From positions 3,438-53,363 of the forward strand of contig DBTL01000165.1 in the NCBI GenBank assembly GCA_002307035.1: 49,926 nt of DNA, read 5' to 3'. The position numbers were made by a program, and so were the translations under genes. Below the pieces are notes generated by a model that ran no database searches, was not told where the DNA came from, and saw only the letters and a list, made by a program, of their open reading frames with translations. Shown here one piece after another: positions 37,217-46,065 of this stretch; the first letter of the stretch is position 1; every line of letters begins with the position of its first letter. This DNA is from Bacteroides sp. UBA1317 (GTDB lineage Bacteria > Bacteroidota > Bacteroidia > Bacteroidales > Bacteroidaceae).

Positions 37217-39178
37217 CTATTCTTGATAATCAAATGTTCCATCTGCACCGTACGGATCTTGCCAACCTATAGTTTGAAGTAACCATGTATTGGTTGTAAG
37301 AACAGATGTAGGTAGACCAAATATATAATAATTTTGCTTCCAATCAATGTTAACAGCTGTTCCATCATCATTATCCATTGGCTCATCCGGATCCACTAGT
37401 TCAAAATGATTTTTATAAAAAGTTGCCAATGTTGATAATTGAGTTTCAAAATCATCGTCATCCGGATCAACAGCAATGGAAGATCTCAATGATGACAGAG
37501 GATCATCGGTGTTGCTTGTTCCAACCTCAATAGCTTTCAAATAATTTCCAGTTCTACAAGTTCCATTAATAGGAGTAAGTCCCAACTTTTCACATGTGTT
37601 ATTACCGGAAGTAGCATCATCATTATACAACATCCATCGCTGAATATCCCAAAAACGTTTTCCCTCATAAGCTAATTCTATACGCCTTTCATAGAGACAA
37701 GCTGCTAGAGCTTCATATTTATTCGATAATGTCCCTATTCCATAATTATTATCAGAAGGAATGCCAACACGTGCACGAATTTTACTTAAGTAAGCGACGC
37801 AGTTCGTTATATCCCCTGTTGCAGCATAGCATTCTGCAATATTTAAAAGCAACTCAGCGTATCTATATTCAAATATGTCTGTACCAGAATAGCTAAACGA
37901 AGCATTATCTGCAGATGGATTAGACATTTTGCGCACAAAAGCAGGACTTGCAACCTGATTATTGTCACTGTATAATACATCTCCGGCAGAATCTAACCAA
38001 CGATATGCCCAAACTGTGGCATCACTATCGTCACTATACCCCCATTTACATCCAGAGAAAGCAAATGTCCTATAAAAACGAGGATCTCTATTAAGAAAAA
38101 AAAGTGTTTCGTCATAACCATTAGCTACAGTAGGTTTTGATCCATCGGCCATAGGAAATAAATCAATCATTTCCTTAGGAGCCTTAACTCCACCATTTCC
38201 TCCCTGACTAGTCAAACGTATTGAATTTTCCCAAGAATTATTTATAGCAGAAGATGTAGCAGAAGAGCACAACTGCACTGTAATTGCTTCTTTGCAAAAA
38301 GCATTATCAACCAAAAACATATTCGCCCAATCTTTAGCAGATGAACCATAAAGACCATAACCATCAGCTGTCAATTCTGCTTCTGCCGCTAAACCCGCTT
38401 CTAATGCAGAAGTCCATCTACTATTAGCTGTATTGTCCCAATCTGTATTAAATAAAGGGCTGGCATAAGTTAACAGAACCCTGCTTTTCATTGCTAAAGC
38501 AGCTCCTTTAGTTGGTCGTCCGTAATCTGTAGATTCATTCCATGAAGTTGGCAATGCTGCAGCCGCCGCCTCTAAATCAGAAATAATTTGTGCAACTGTT
38601 TCTACTGTAGTCGCTCTTGGGTATTTGCTGCTTTCATCTGAAGAAGAGGCATTCAATACCGTTGTAACCAGAGGTACACCGCCATACGTTCTCAGTAAAT
38701 CAAAATATTGGAGAGCACGGAGATAATACATTTGTCCTTTAGCCTCTGTACGAAAAGATGAAGATAAGGAGGAACCAACATCATCAATATATTGAATAAC
38801 ATATGAGCAATTACGAATTCTGGTATAAGGTTCATTAGCCGCACTAGATGATAATTTACTACCATAATATGTAGGACAATCATCAGATGAAACTAAAGTA
38901 ACAGAGGGATTTATGTAATCATTGATTGTACCACCTATCTCTTCTGTCATTTTCGTTTTATCATCAGAGAAATTACCTACTAAGGTTTGAATAGGAGATT
39001 TATAACCAGAATAAAATGTATAGAATACATTGTTGATATACCAGTTCGTTTGTGTCTCGCTCTCAAAAATACTCTCATCAAACGTTCCATAAGCCTCTTT
39101 ATCTTGTAGAAACTGATCACTACACCCACTTAAAAATAAGGATGCGAATAAAGCCGCTATATATAATCTATTTTTCAT
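37217..39178 (-). CDS. SusD/RagB-like surface glycan-binding lipoprotein (RG-II pair)
   Basis: This 653-residue lipoprotein (lipobox LSGC, Cys19) should cap its SusC partner and bind imported pectic oligosaccharides at the cell surface. SusD features are GQMYYLRALQYFDLLRTYGG near 150-170, PLVTTVLNAS just after it, FEYRYAELLLNIAECYAATGD near 435 and RRIELAYEGKRFWDIQRW near 510. It starts 22 bp after the SusC stop and ends at a strong terminator. It differs clearly from the plus-strand SusD at 3438, so this is not a simple duplication. Ligand assignment to RG-II is from context. Confidence 0.94.
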   Translation of the reverse strand: MKNRLYIAALFASLFLSGCSDQFLQDKEAYGTFDESIFESETQTNWYINNVFYTFYSGYKSPIQTLVGNFSDDKTKMTEEIGGTINDYINPSVTLVSSDDCPTYYGSKLSSSAANEPYTRIRNCSYVIQYIDDVGSSLSSSFRTEAKGQMYYLRALQYFDLLRTYGGVPLVTTVLNASSSDESSKYPRATTVETVAQIISDLEAAAAALPTSWNESTDYGRPTKGAALAMKSRVLLTYASPLFNTDWDNTANSRWTSALEAGLAAEAELTADGYGLYGSSAKDWANMFLVDNAFCKEAITVQLCSSATSSAINNSWENSIRLTSQGGNGGVKAPKEMIDLFPMADGSKPTVANGYDETLFFLNRDPRFYRTFAFSGCKWGYSDDSDATVWAYRWLDSAGDVLYSDNNQVASPAFVRKMSNPSADNASFSYSGTDIFEYRYAELLLNIAECYAATGDITNCVAYLSKIRARVGIPSDNNYGIGTLSNKYEALAACLYERRIELAYEGKRFWDIQRWMLYNDDATSGNNTCEKLGLTPINGTCRTGNYLKAIEVGTSNTDDPLSSLRSSIAVDPDDDDFETQLSTLATFYKNHFELVDPDEPMDNDDGTAVNIDWKQNYYIFGLPTSVLTTNTWLLQTIGWQDPYGADGTFDYQE

Positions 39179-39200
39179 AACTTATACTTATTAAATAAAA

Positions 39201-42200
39201 TTAGAATGTAAGGTTTACACCCAATGACCAAGTTCTTAATGTTGGATAAGAAGCATATGAATTATCATACATATTCCTGTAATGATCTGGATATGGATTA
39301 TAAAAATCCCAAAGATTATTACCAGTAAGACTAATCTTGGCCTGCTCAATCCCAACCTTAGAAATCCAAGCTTTAGGTACGGTGTATCCTATACTCATGT
39401 TTTTAATATAACAACGGAAAGAATGAACTTGCCAAAAGTCGGAAGCATAACCAGTATATGAATAATATGCTATATTAGGATATTTCCCATCAACGTTATT
39501 TGTTTCATCATACATATCAGTCAAATATGATTCATGAGACCATATTATTTGGTTTGATGATGAACCTTGTTTTACATTATCAATATTCTTATAAGTGCCC
39601 CAATTAGTAGATATCTGAGCTGTCCACGATAATCCTTTCCAACTTAGACCTAAATTAGTAGTAAACCCATGACTCTTGTTCTTTTTCACTAGCTTATCGT
39701 AGTCCTTACCACTTTCTATTTTACCATTAGCACCGCTCTCCATCGTACCATCATCATTTAAATCTCCATAAAGATCCTGATAAGCCAACATACCTTTCTT
39801 CATTTTAGAAACTGATGTAATGCCTAGATAAGAGGGTGAATTTCCTGCTGCTGTTGCGTTTTCCGTGAGATAATTCCAATAATTAGTAACATCATTATCT
39901 GTACGAAGTATTCCGTCACCAGAAGAAGTCTCTTTCCACGTTCTAAACCCCCAAGCAGGAAATTGATCATAAGACCCACCTTCTTTAATCGTATTAGATG
40001 ATGGCACTGCTACAGCTTGCTCTGGGTATTTTTTTACTTTATTTCCACTTGTTCCAAAGTTAACAGCTACACTATATTGTACTTTTCCTATCTTATCACG
40101 CCAAGACAAAGTGATTTCAGTACCCCATGCGTCAATAGCTCCATAATTTTCTTCAGCATAACCACCACCTGTAGAAATTGGAGTACCAACAGTTGAGCTT
40201 AAAGTCATAAGCATATCTCTATTTCTATCATAATAATAATCAAAGCCAACGCCCAACCTAGCATCTAAAAATTTAGCATCGAATCCTATATTCTGCTTAA
40301 TAGTTTTATCCCAAGCAGCATTACGATTAGGCGTTGAGCCAGTTGTTAATCCACTACCTAAAGTCCCTCCACTTGTTGTTCCAAATGTCATTCCTCCCGA
40401 AGCACTATAATCATACGTTTGAATCCAACGCCATGCTTTAATATTATCCTTACCTGTTTTACCCAAAGAGGCACGCAATTTAAAGAAATCCACCCAAGGC
40501 AATTTATCTTTAAACCACTGTTCTTCCGAAATAACCCAACCTAAAGATAATGTAGGAAAAAAGCCCCAATAGTTTTCAGGTGCAAATTTAGTGGAGGCAT
40601 CTTCACGAAATATAAACTGCGCCAAATATTTATCGGCATAGCTATAACTTAAGCGACCTAAATATGAGAGTGTACCTCCTTCAGATCGGCTACTTGAGCT
40701 TAAATCAGTATCAAGAGTACCAGCAGTAGCACTAGTTCCTAAATATTGGTTTTCTTCAGGATTGTTATAAAGCAGCGTTTTAGATTTATAAGCAGTTTCA
40801 GCTCTCTCAACGGAAGCCATAGCAGAAATGCTGTGCAACCCAAATTTACGATCATAATTAAGATAGAAATTCATTTGCTTATTCTCCGAGATGTTATTAG
40901 TATACACAACTCGCGCTTTACTTGTGTTTTGTTTTATCTCCCAAGTTGTTGCATCCGTGTACAAATGTGTGTCCGTTGATGCAGAATTTGTAGAACGAGC
41001 TAATGTGATAGGCATCTGTACTTGCTCAGTATCATCTGAAGTATGGCCTTTCGAATATGTTGCTCTTACAGATAGTCCTTTTACAAAAGGAATATCATAT
41101 GCAAGTGCAAAATTAGCTGTATATGAAAAATCATTTGTCGTTTGCTTTGAGCCATTCTTTAATTGACCAAAATAATTCCACCCTCCAATAACATTGGCAG
41201 ACGTTGCACTACCTGTTTTGTGAGGGCCAAGAGCCGGTGACACCCAGTAATCTTCGCCATCTATATTATAACTCCAAGGTATATATTTAGGCATATGAAG
41301 TAATAGACCATAATCGGCTTGTTCACCTCCACACTTAGCACCATAACTACTATCACTTATGCTACCATTTCCTTTTGTAAAAGATTTCTCTTGATTTCCT
41401 TCATTAGCACTAAGTGATACACTTAATTTCAGGTTAGATTGTAACTTTACATCTAATCCAGAACGAAATGTCCATTTATTATAATCCTGACTTCCCATAT
41501 TAGCTCCTTGGTTATAGTATGAAGCACCTGCAAAATAAGTAACATTACTACTACCGCCACTAACATTTACATTATGACGCATTGCTGAAGCAGATGACCA
41601 CGCTTTATCCAGCCAATCATAATTAATTGATTTCATCTGTTCTAGCTCACCATCAGAAAATAAATTGCTCGCAGATGTAGTACCATTGGCAGTTAAAAAA
41701 CTATTAGCAAAAACACCATACTCATACGCATTCATTGATTTAGAATGCCCTACAGCATCGTTTAATGAAAATTGTCCAGAATAGTTTATTTTAACTTTAC
41801 CTTCAGTTCCCCTTTTTGTTTTAACAATTATAGCTCCTTGAGAAGCTCTGGAACCATATATTGCAGCACTAGCATCACGTAACACCGATATACTTTCAAT
41901 TTCAGATGGATCAAGCATGTTAAACTGTTCTAGAGTAGCCAATCCATCTTCATCAACTTGAATAACATCATCAATAATAACCAAAGGAACTTCATTTCCA
42001 CCATCTTTTGACAACGAAAAGGATTGCCGTATTTTTAATGTTGCAGCTTCTCCCGGACGCGAAGCACCTCCACTAACTGTTAAGCCAGGGATCTTACCAG
42101 AAAGAGCTTCTGATAAATTAGAAACTGGGAGATCTTCAAAGTCCTTAGGACTAATAGTCGCTACAGATCCAGTCACATTCTTTGCCTTTTGGCTCCCATA

Positions 42201-42605
42201 GCCAATTACAACAACTTCATCAAGCGTTTTAGCATCTTCTTTCAATACAATTTTAAAGTCTTTGCCTTGCTTTGGCAAAACTGTCTGAGAAATATAGCCG
42301 ATGTATGACACTGACACTTTACCACCTGCAGGAACTTCCAGACTAAAACGCCCGTTAAGGTCGGTAATTGTACCAATAGTACTACCGTCGACTTTTATAT
42401 TAGCACCAATAATTGGTTCGCCCGATTCATCAACAACAACCCCCATAATGGTTTTTGATTGTTGCACTGTTTGTACAGCTCCACCCCCAACAGACACTGC
42501 AAAAACATACGTTGAAGAACCCATCAGAAAAAAGCCCAAGCAAGCAACCTTCACCAAGTTACTTATCTGGTTCAATCTCTGAAATACGACATAAACCTTC
42601 TTCAT
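39201..42605 (-). CDS. SusC-like TonB-dependent outer-membrane transporter (RG-II pair)
   Basis: This is an 1134-residue SusC-type importer. A long N-terminal region with hydrophobic core ending near VFA (36) is the signal peptide. The carboxypeptidase-regulatory-like domain spans about 52-123 (GEPIIGANIKVDG, TDLNGRFSLEV). The TonB-box-like DEVVVIGYG is at 129-137. The plug follows (SEALSGKIPGLTVSGG through GAIIVKTKRG), then the beta-barrel, ending in LGVNLTF. No STN domain is present. It is the likely outer-membrane entry route for RG-II fragments, given the neighbouring enzymes. The ATG is 52 bp after the epimerase-like gene, with a -7-like box in that gap, so it could be driven alone or together with that gene. 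Confidence 0.95.
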   Translation of the reverse strand: MKKVYVVFQRLNQISNLVKVACLGFFLMGSSTYVFAVSVGGGAVQTVQQSKTIMGVVVDESGEPIIGANIKVDGSTIGTITDLNGRFSLEVPAGGKVSVSYIGYISQTVLPKQGKDFKIVLKEDAKTLDEVVVIGYGSQKAKNVTGSVATISPKDFEDLPVSNLSEALSGKIPGLTVSGGASRPGEAATLKIRQSFSLSKDGGNEVPLVIIDDVIQVDEDGLATLEQFNMLDPSEIESISVLRDASAAIYGSRASQGAIIVKTKRGTEGKVKINYSGQFSLNDAVGHSKSMNAYEYGVFANSFLTANGTTSASNLFSDGELEQMKSINYDWLDKAWSSASAMRHNVNVSGGSSNVTYFAGASYYNQGANMGSQDYNKWTFRSGLDVKLQSNLKLSVSLSANEGNQEKSFTKGNGSISDSSYGAKCGGEQADYGLLLHMPKYIPWSYNIDGEDYWVSPALGPHKTGSATSANVIGGWNYFGQLKNGSKQTTNDFSYTANFALAYDIPFVKGLSVRATYSKGHTSDDTEQVQMPITLARSTNSASTDTHLYTDATTWEIKQNTSKARVVYTNNISENKQMNFYLNYDRKFGLHSISAMASVERAETAYKSKTLLYNNPEENQYLGTSATAGTLDTDLSSSSRSEGGTLSYLGRLSYSYADKYLAQFIFREDASTKFAPENYWGFFPTLSLGWVISEEQWFKDKLPWVDFFKLRASLGKTGKDNIKAWRWIQTYDYSASGGMTFGTTSGGTLGSGLTTGSTPNRNAAWDKTIKQNIGFDAKFLDARLGVGFDYYYDRNRDMLMTLSSTVGTPISTGGGYAEENYGAIDAWGTEITLSWRDKIGKVQYSVAVNFGTSGNKVKKYPEQAVAVPSSNTIKEGGSYDQFPAWGFRTWKETSSGDGILRTDNDVTNYWNYLTENATAAGNSPSYLGITSVSKMKKGMLAYQDLYGDLNDDGTMESGANGKIESGKDYDKLVKKNKSHGFTTNLGLSWKGLSWTAQISTNWGTYKNIDNVKQGSSSNQIIWSHESYLTDMYDETNNVDGKYPNIAYYSYTGYASDFWQVHSFRCYIKNMSIGYTVPKAWISKVGIEQAKISLTGNNLWDFYNPYPDHYRNMYDNSYASYPTLRTWSLGVNLTF

Positions 42606-42625
42606 AGACTAAATTTTTAATTAAA

Positions 42626-42633
42626 CAAATATA
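42626..42633 (-). promoter_or_regulatory. Possible -7 box upstream of the right SusC
   Basis: TATATTTG on the minus strand matches TAnnTTTG and lies 20 bp before the SusC ATG. No -33 TTTG is found at the expected distance, and the leader would be very short. It may be accidental in an AT-rich gap. Confidence 0.3.
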
Positions 42634-42657
42634 TAATAACAACTTTTTTTCGCATGA

Positions 42658-43554
42658 TTACTTTTGGAAAACACTTTTCAAATAAGATATATTACTTCCA
42701 TAATTAGCTTTCACATCATGGACATTGTTCGCGTCTCGCGAACGCTCCACAACCAACCAACCACTCCAGCCCATATCGTCAAGCGTTTGCTTTACCTTAT
42801 TCATATCCAATCGCTTATTATCGGCTAACAAAGTACCATCGGTATCTGTACAATGAATCTGGCATATATTGTCTTTTCCTAAAATTCTTAGTTCATCACA
42901 CAGATTACGACCAGCTTCCAATGAGTTCTGAAATTTATAATAGATCTTTATTCCTTTTGAATGAATGTCTTTCAACAAGGCAACTTCACCTTTCGCATCA
43001 AGCGAGGATTCAATCCCAATGACTTTGCCTTCTTTTAAAGCCATATCACCAACTATTTTTAAACGGCGAACCAATTCCTGACGTATCTCCGGGTATTTAG
43101 TCAAGTCACATTGCACACCCAACGGAAGAAATGCAACTTTAACTCCCAAGACTTTCATCGTATTGATACAATCTTGCACCAAATCCTTATAATTAGGACG
43201 AGCGACAAAAGATTGACCATAAAAGCCTGACATAGCAACAGAAGATATATCCACTTTATATTCTTTAGACTTTTCTCTAAATAGCGTCTGAAAATAAGGT
43301 TGCCGCAATTTATTATCAAAAGAGTCTCTCTTCCCAAGTCCTCCCATATCCATCTCCACACCATCACCTTGCAGTTCACGAACTAACTCAAATGAACCTA
43401 TCTTTTGACGCTTCAGTATCATCCAATCGCACACTGCGATTTTATATTGCTGCCTATCCTTCTTATCTTTAGTTGCCTTTGCTTCTGGTTCCAAAGAAAA
43501 CATAGAAGAGAGACAAAGCATTATTAATAAGGTATATTTAGAAAGTATCATCAT
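42658..43554 (-). CDS. Secreted xylose-isomerase-like TIM-barrel (sugar phosphate isomerase/epimerase family)
   Basis: This is a 298-residue protein with an N-terminal hydrophobic export signal (residues 1-20) and an AP-endonuclease-2/xylose-isomerase-like TIM barrel. Members are metal-dependent sugar isomerases or epimerases, or uncharacterised. Expected metal ligands are visible as Glu182 (GIESS), His234 (QIHCTD) and Glu270 (VVERSRD). The position that usually holds Asp in a YYD-x-x-N motif reads YYKFQN, with Lys207. The exported location is odd for an enzyme acting on phosphorylated sugars. It lies 52 bp upstream of the RG-II SusC on the same strand. It might work on a free rare sugar, but no function is shown. 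Confidence 0.75.
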   Translation of the reverse strand: MMILSKYTLLIMLCLSSMFSLEPEAKATKDKKDRQQYKIAVCDWMILKRQKIGSFELVRELQGDGVEMDMGGLGKRDSFDNKLRQPYFQTLFREKSKEYKVDISSVAMSGFYGQSFVARPNYKDLVQDCINTMKVLGVKVAFLPLGVQCDLTKYPEIRQELVRRLKIVGDMALKEGKVIGIESSLDAKGEVALLKDIHSKGIKIYYKFQNSLEAGRNLCDELRILGKDNICQIHCTDTDGTLLADNKRLDMNKVKQTLDDMGWSGWLVVERSRDANNVHDVKANYGSNISYLKSVFQK

Positions 43555-43676
43555 CGAATTTGTTCGTTGTTTTTAGAGCCTTATATATAAAGACGATGCA
43601 TCATTAATTCTGTAATCACTAAAGGTGAAAAACTAATAAAAAAAAGAGTGGATAGTTATAGCACATAATATTTAAT

Positions 43677-43733
43677 TACCTTTGGTCACTTTTAACGCAT
43701 AGCCATAATCCCTGTAATTGGGGCGCAAAAGTA
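43677..43733. promoter_or_regulatory. Divergent promoter region, epimerase-like gene / MATE gene
   Basis: In the 201-bp divergent gap, TACCTTTG (43677-43684, plus) matches the -7 consensus for the MATE gene, and TACTTTTG (43733-43726, minus) matches it for the epimerase-like gene. Neither has a convincing -33 TTTG at 19-21 nt. The assignments are tentative; I see nothing else in the gap. Confidence 0.3.
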
Positions 43734-43755
43734 ATACATATTAAGATAACTTTAT

Positions 43756-45111
43756 ATGAATATCGGAGTTAAAAAACTAACGCAAGGTCCCATCCGTCAT
43801 CAACTGTTTAATCTGGCAGCGCCAATTATGGCTACAGGATTTATCCAAATGGCATATAGCCTAACAGACATGGCCTGGGTAGGAAGATTAGGAAGTGAAT
43901 CGGTTGCAGCTATAGGATCTGTCGCAATGCTTATGTGGATGTCAGCCTCTATATCTCTCCTTAATAAAGTTGGTTCAGAAGTTAGTGTAGGTCAATCCAT
44001 TGGTGCTGAAAACATGGAAGATGCAAGATGTTTCGCTTCACACAATATTTCAATAGCACTCATTATTTCGATTATTTGGGGAGGAATACTTTTCTTCTTG
44101 GCCAGACCTATCATCAACATATATGCTTTAGAAGAACATATTACAGAAAATGCCATTTCTTATCTCAGAATTGTCTCAACAGGATTGCCCTTTGTTTTTT
44201 TATCAGCTGCATTTACAGGAATATACAATGCCGCAGGGAGAAGCAAAGTACCTTTTTTTATCAGCGGAACCGGATTAATCCTTAACATCGTCTTAGATCC
44301 GCTTTTCATTTTTGGTTTTAAATTAGGCACTAACGGTGCTGCTTATGCTACGTGGCTTGCACAGGCCGCCGTATTAGCCCTATTTATACACCAACTACGA
44401 AATAGAGATGTTCTTTTAGGGAGGTTTCCATTCTTCACCAAACTAAGAAAAAGATACTCTTACCGTATTATAAAACTAGGAGCACCAGTAGCAGGATTTA
44501 ATGTATTATTCGCATTTGTCAACATGTTCCTTTGCCGAACGGCATCGGAAGTAGGTGGGCATATTGGATTGATGACGCTCACCACGGGCGGACAGATTGA
44601 GGCCATCACATGGAATACTTCACAAGGATTCTCTACCGCTCTAGGAGCATTCATTGCACAAAATTATGCCGCAGGATATACAACGCGAGTAATCAAAGCT
44701 TGGCAGACAACTTTGTGGATGACTTTCATTTTTGGCACTTTCTGCACACTTCTATTCGTTTTCTTTGGCAATGAGATCTTTTCAATCTTCGTTCCCGAGG
44801 AGAAAGCATACATTTCAGGAGGGGAATATCTGCAAATATCGGGCTATTCGCAACTTTTTATGATGCTCGAAATTACCACTCAAGGAGTGTTCTATGGAAT
44901 TGGCCGTACAGTACCTCCCGCTGTAATCAGCATTGTATTCAATTATATGAGAATCCCATTGGCTATCCTTTTTGCTCAAATGGGCATGGGGGTTGAAGGC
45001 ATATGGTGGGCTATCAGTTCAACAAGCATCGCTAAGGGGTTAGTTTTAGCCATTTGGTTTGCAATCATAAAGAAAAGAGTATTAAAACATGATTTTCAAA
45101 AAGAGATATAA
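43756..45111 (+). CDS. MATE-family multidrug/Na+ antiporter
   Basis: This is a 451-residue inner-membrane protein with about 12 hydrophobic segments in two MatE halves. MATE transporters export drugs or metabolites in exchange for Na+ or H+. The first half opens with LTQGPIRHQLFNLAAPIMAT and a TDMAWVGRLGSESVAAIG stretch typical of the family. The second half has KLGAPVAGFNVLF and IEAITWNTSQGFSTALGAFI. Its length is standard. It is transcribed away from the PUL and has no obvious link to it. No terminator is evident after the stop codon. The substrate is unknown. Confidence 0.92.
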   Translation: MNIGVKKLTQGPIRHQLFNLAAPIMATGFIQMAYSLTDMAWVGRLGSESVAAIGSVAMLMWMSASISLLNKVGSEVSVGQSIGAENMEDARCFASHNISIALIISIIWGGILFFLARPIINIYALEEHITENAISYLRIVSTGLPFVFLSAAFTGIYNAAGRSKVPFFISGTGLILNIVLDPLFIFGFKLGTNGAAYATWLAQAAVLALFIHQLRNRDVLLGRFPFFTKLRKRYSYRIIKLGAPVAGFNVLFAFVNMFLCRTASEVGGHIGLMTLTTGGQIEAITWNTSQGFSTALGAFIAQNYAAGYTTRVIKAWQTTLWMTFIFGTFCTLLFVFFGNEIFSIFVPEEKAYISGGEYLQISGYSQLFMMLEITTQGVFYGIGRTVPPAVISIVFNYMRIPLAILFAQMGMGVEGIWWAISSTSIAKGLVLAIWFAIIKKRVLKHDFQKEI

Positions 45112-45167
45112 CACTCTGTATGCCAAATAGTTACAATTTGATATTTTCTATTTAGGCAAAATTAATA

Positions 45168-45197
45168 TTTGCGATATACAAACTATTCGTATCTTTG
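45168..45197 (+). promoter_or_regulatory. Bacteroides-type promoter of the OmpA-like gene
   Basis: TTTG (45168-45171), an 18-bp spacer and TATCTTTG (45190-45197) closely fit the Bacteroidetes -33 TTTG / -7 TAnnTTTG consensus. The leader to the ATG at 45246 would be about 42 nt. This is the best promoter match I noticed in the window. Confidence 0.7.
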
Positions 45198-45245
45198 CAT
45201 TGTTTAATATAAAGAAATCATTAGAACAAACGTAGACGATTAATT

Positions 45246-45920
45246 ATGAAAAAGATTAAATTTCTAGCATTATTTTTAAGCGTTTCCTTGATATTTGGAA
45301 GCTGTAGCACAACTAGCAACACTGTAAAGGGAGGTGCTATTGGTGCTGGTTCAGGCGCAGCACTGGGAGCTATAATTGGTGGCATAGCAGGAAAAGGAAA
45401 AGGCGCATTAATTGGTGCAGCTATTGGTACTGCTGTTGGTGGAACAGCCGGTGCAGTAATTGGCCGTAAAATGGATAAAAACGCTGCAGCCGCAGCTGCA
45501 ATTGAAGGTGCAAACGTGGAGAAGATTACTGACACTAACGGATTGGCTGCTGTAAAAGTGACTTTTGAATCAGGAATACTTTTCGGATTCAACTCTTCTA
45601 CTCTGAGTGCCACATCTAAAAAATCGCTAAGCGAATTTGCCGGTATATTGAGAGCTGACCCAACATTAGACATCGCGATCATCGGGCATACCGATAAAGT
45701 TGGTACATACGAAGCAAATCAAACAGTTTCCACAAAACGTGCGCAAGCGGTCGGCAATTACCTTCAACTTGCCGGTGTATCTAGTTCTCAATTCAAATCA
45801 GTGGAAGGAGTAGGATATGCTCAATATGACGAAACTGCTAGTGCTGAACAAAATCGTCGTGTAGAAATCTATATGTACGCTAGCCAACAGATGATTAAAA
45901 ATGCTGAATCCGGGAAATAA
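45246..45920 (+). CDS. OmpA-family peptidoglycan-binding lipoprotein with glycine zipper
   Basis: This is a 224-residue outer-membrane lipoprotein (lipobox FGSC, Cys20). Residues about 29-77 form a Gly/Ala-rich glycine-zipper segment (GAGSGAALGAIIGG and related), likely membrane-associated. The OmpA C-terminal domain at about 105-212 binds peptidoglycan; IIGHTDKVGTYEANQTVSTKRA (in two pieces around 145-165) and EQNRRVEIYMYA (201-212) are its signature blocks. It resembles YiaD/Pal-type proteins. It has its own promoter, and a hairpin terminator follows. Confidence 0.92.
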   Translation: MKKIKFLALFLSVSLIFGSCSTTSNTVKGGAIGAGSGAALGAIIGGIAGKGKGALIGAAIGTAVGGTAGAVIGRKMDKNAAAAAAIEGANVEKITDTNGLAAVKVTFESGILFGFNSSTLSATSKKSLSEFAGILRADPTLDIAIIGHTDKVGTYEANQTVSTKRAQAVGNYLQLAGVSSSQFKSVEGVGYAQYDETASAEQNRRVEIYMYASQQMIKNAESGK

Positions 45921-45970
45921 CCTAGATTCAGGGAGCTTCGCTCTTTCAGTACTAATGTAAATACAAAAAA

Positions 45971-46033
45971 AGATTTCACAGATTACCTAGATTCCAAAAG
46001 ATCGACTTTGTAATTTGTGAAATCTGCTTTTTT
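45971..46033 (+). terminator. Rho-independent terminator after the OmpA-like gene
   Basis: AGATTTCACAGATTAC (45971-45986) pairs with GTAATTTGTGAAATCT (46010-46025) with one mismatch, followed by GCTTTTTT. The loop is 23 nt. It lies between the OmpA-like stop codon and the mtgA start, so mtgA should have a separate promoter or depend on read-through. Confidence 0.75.
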
Positions 46034-46065
46034 GGTCAATCACACCCAAAAGCAAAACTGCTACT

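Noticed and set aside
221..43554. Insertion sequence or conjugative element carrying the PUL
   Set aside because: I found no transposase, integrase or tra gene and no target-site duplication within the window; the flanking repeats alone do not prove mobility.
45221..45682. Long Pro/Ala-rich frame antisense to the OmpA-like gene
   Set aside because: It is the complement of the Gly/Ala-rich glycine-zipper coding sequence and has no independent support.
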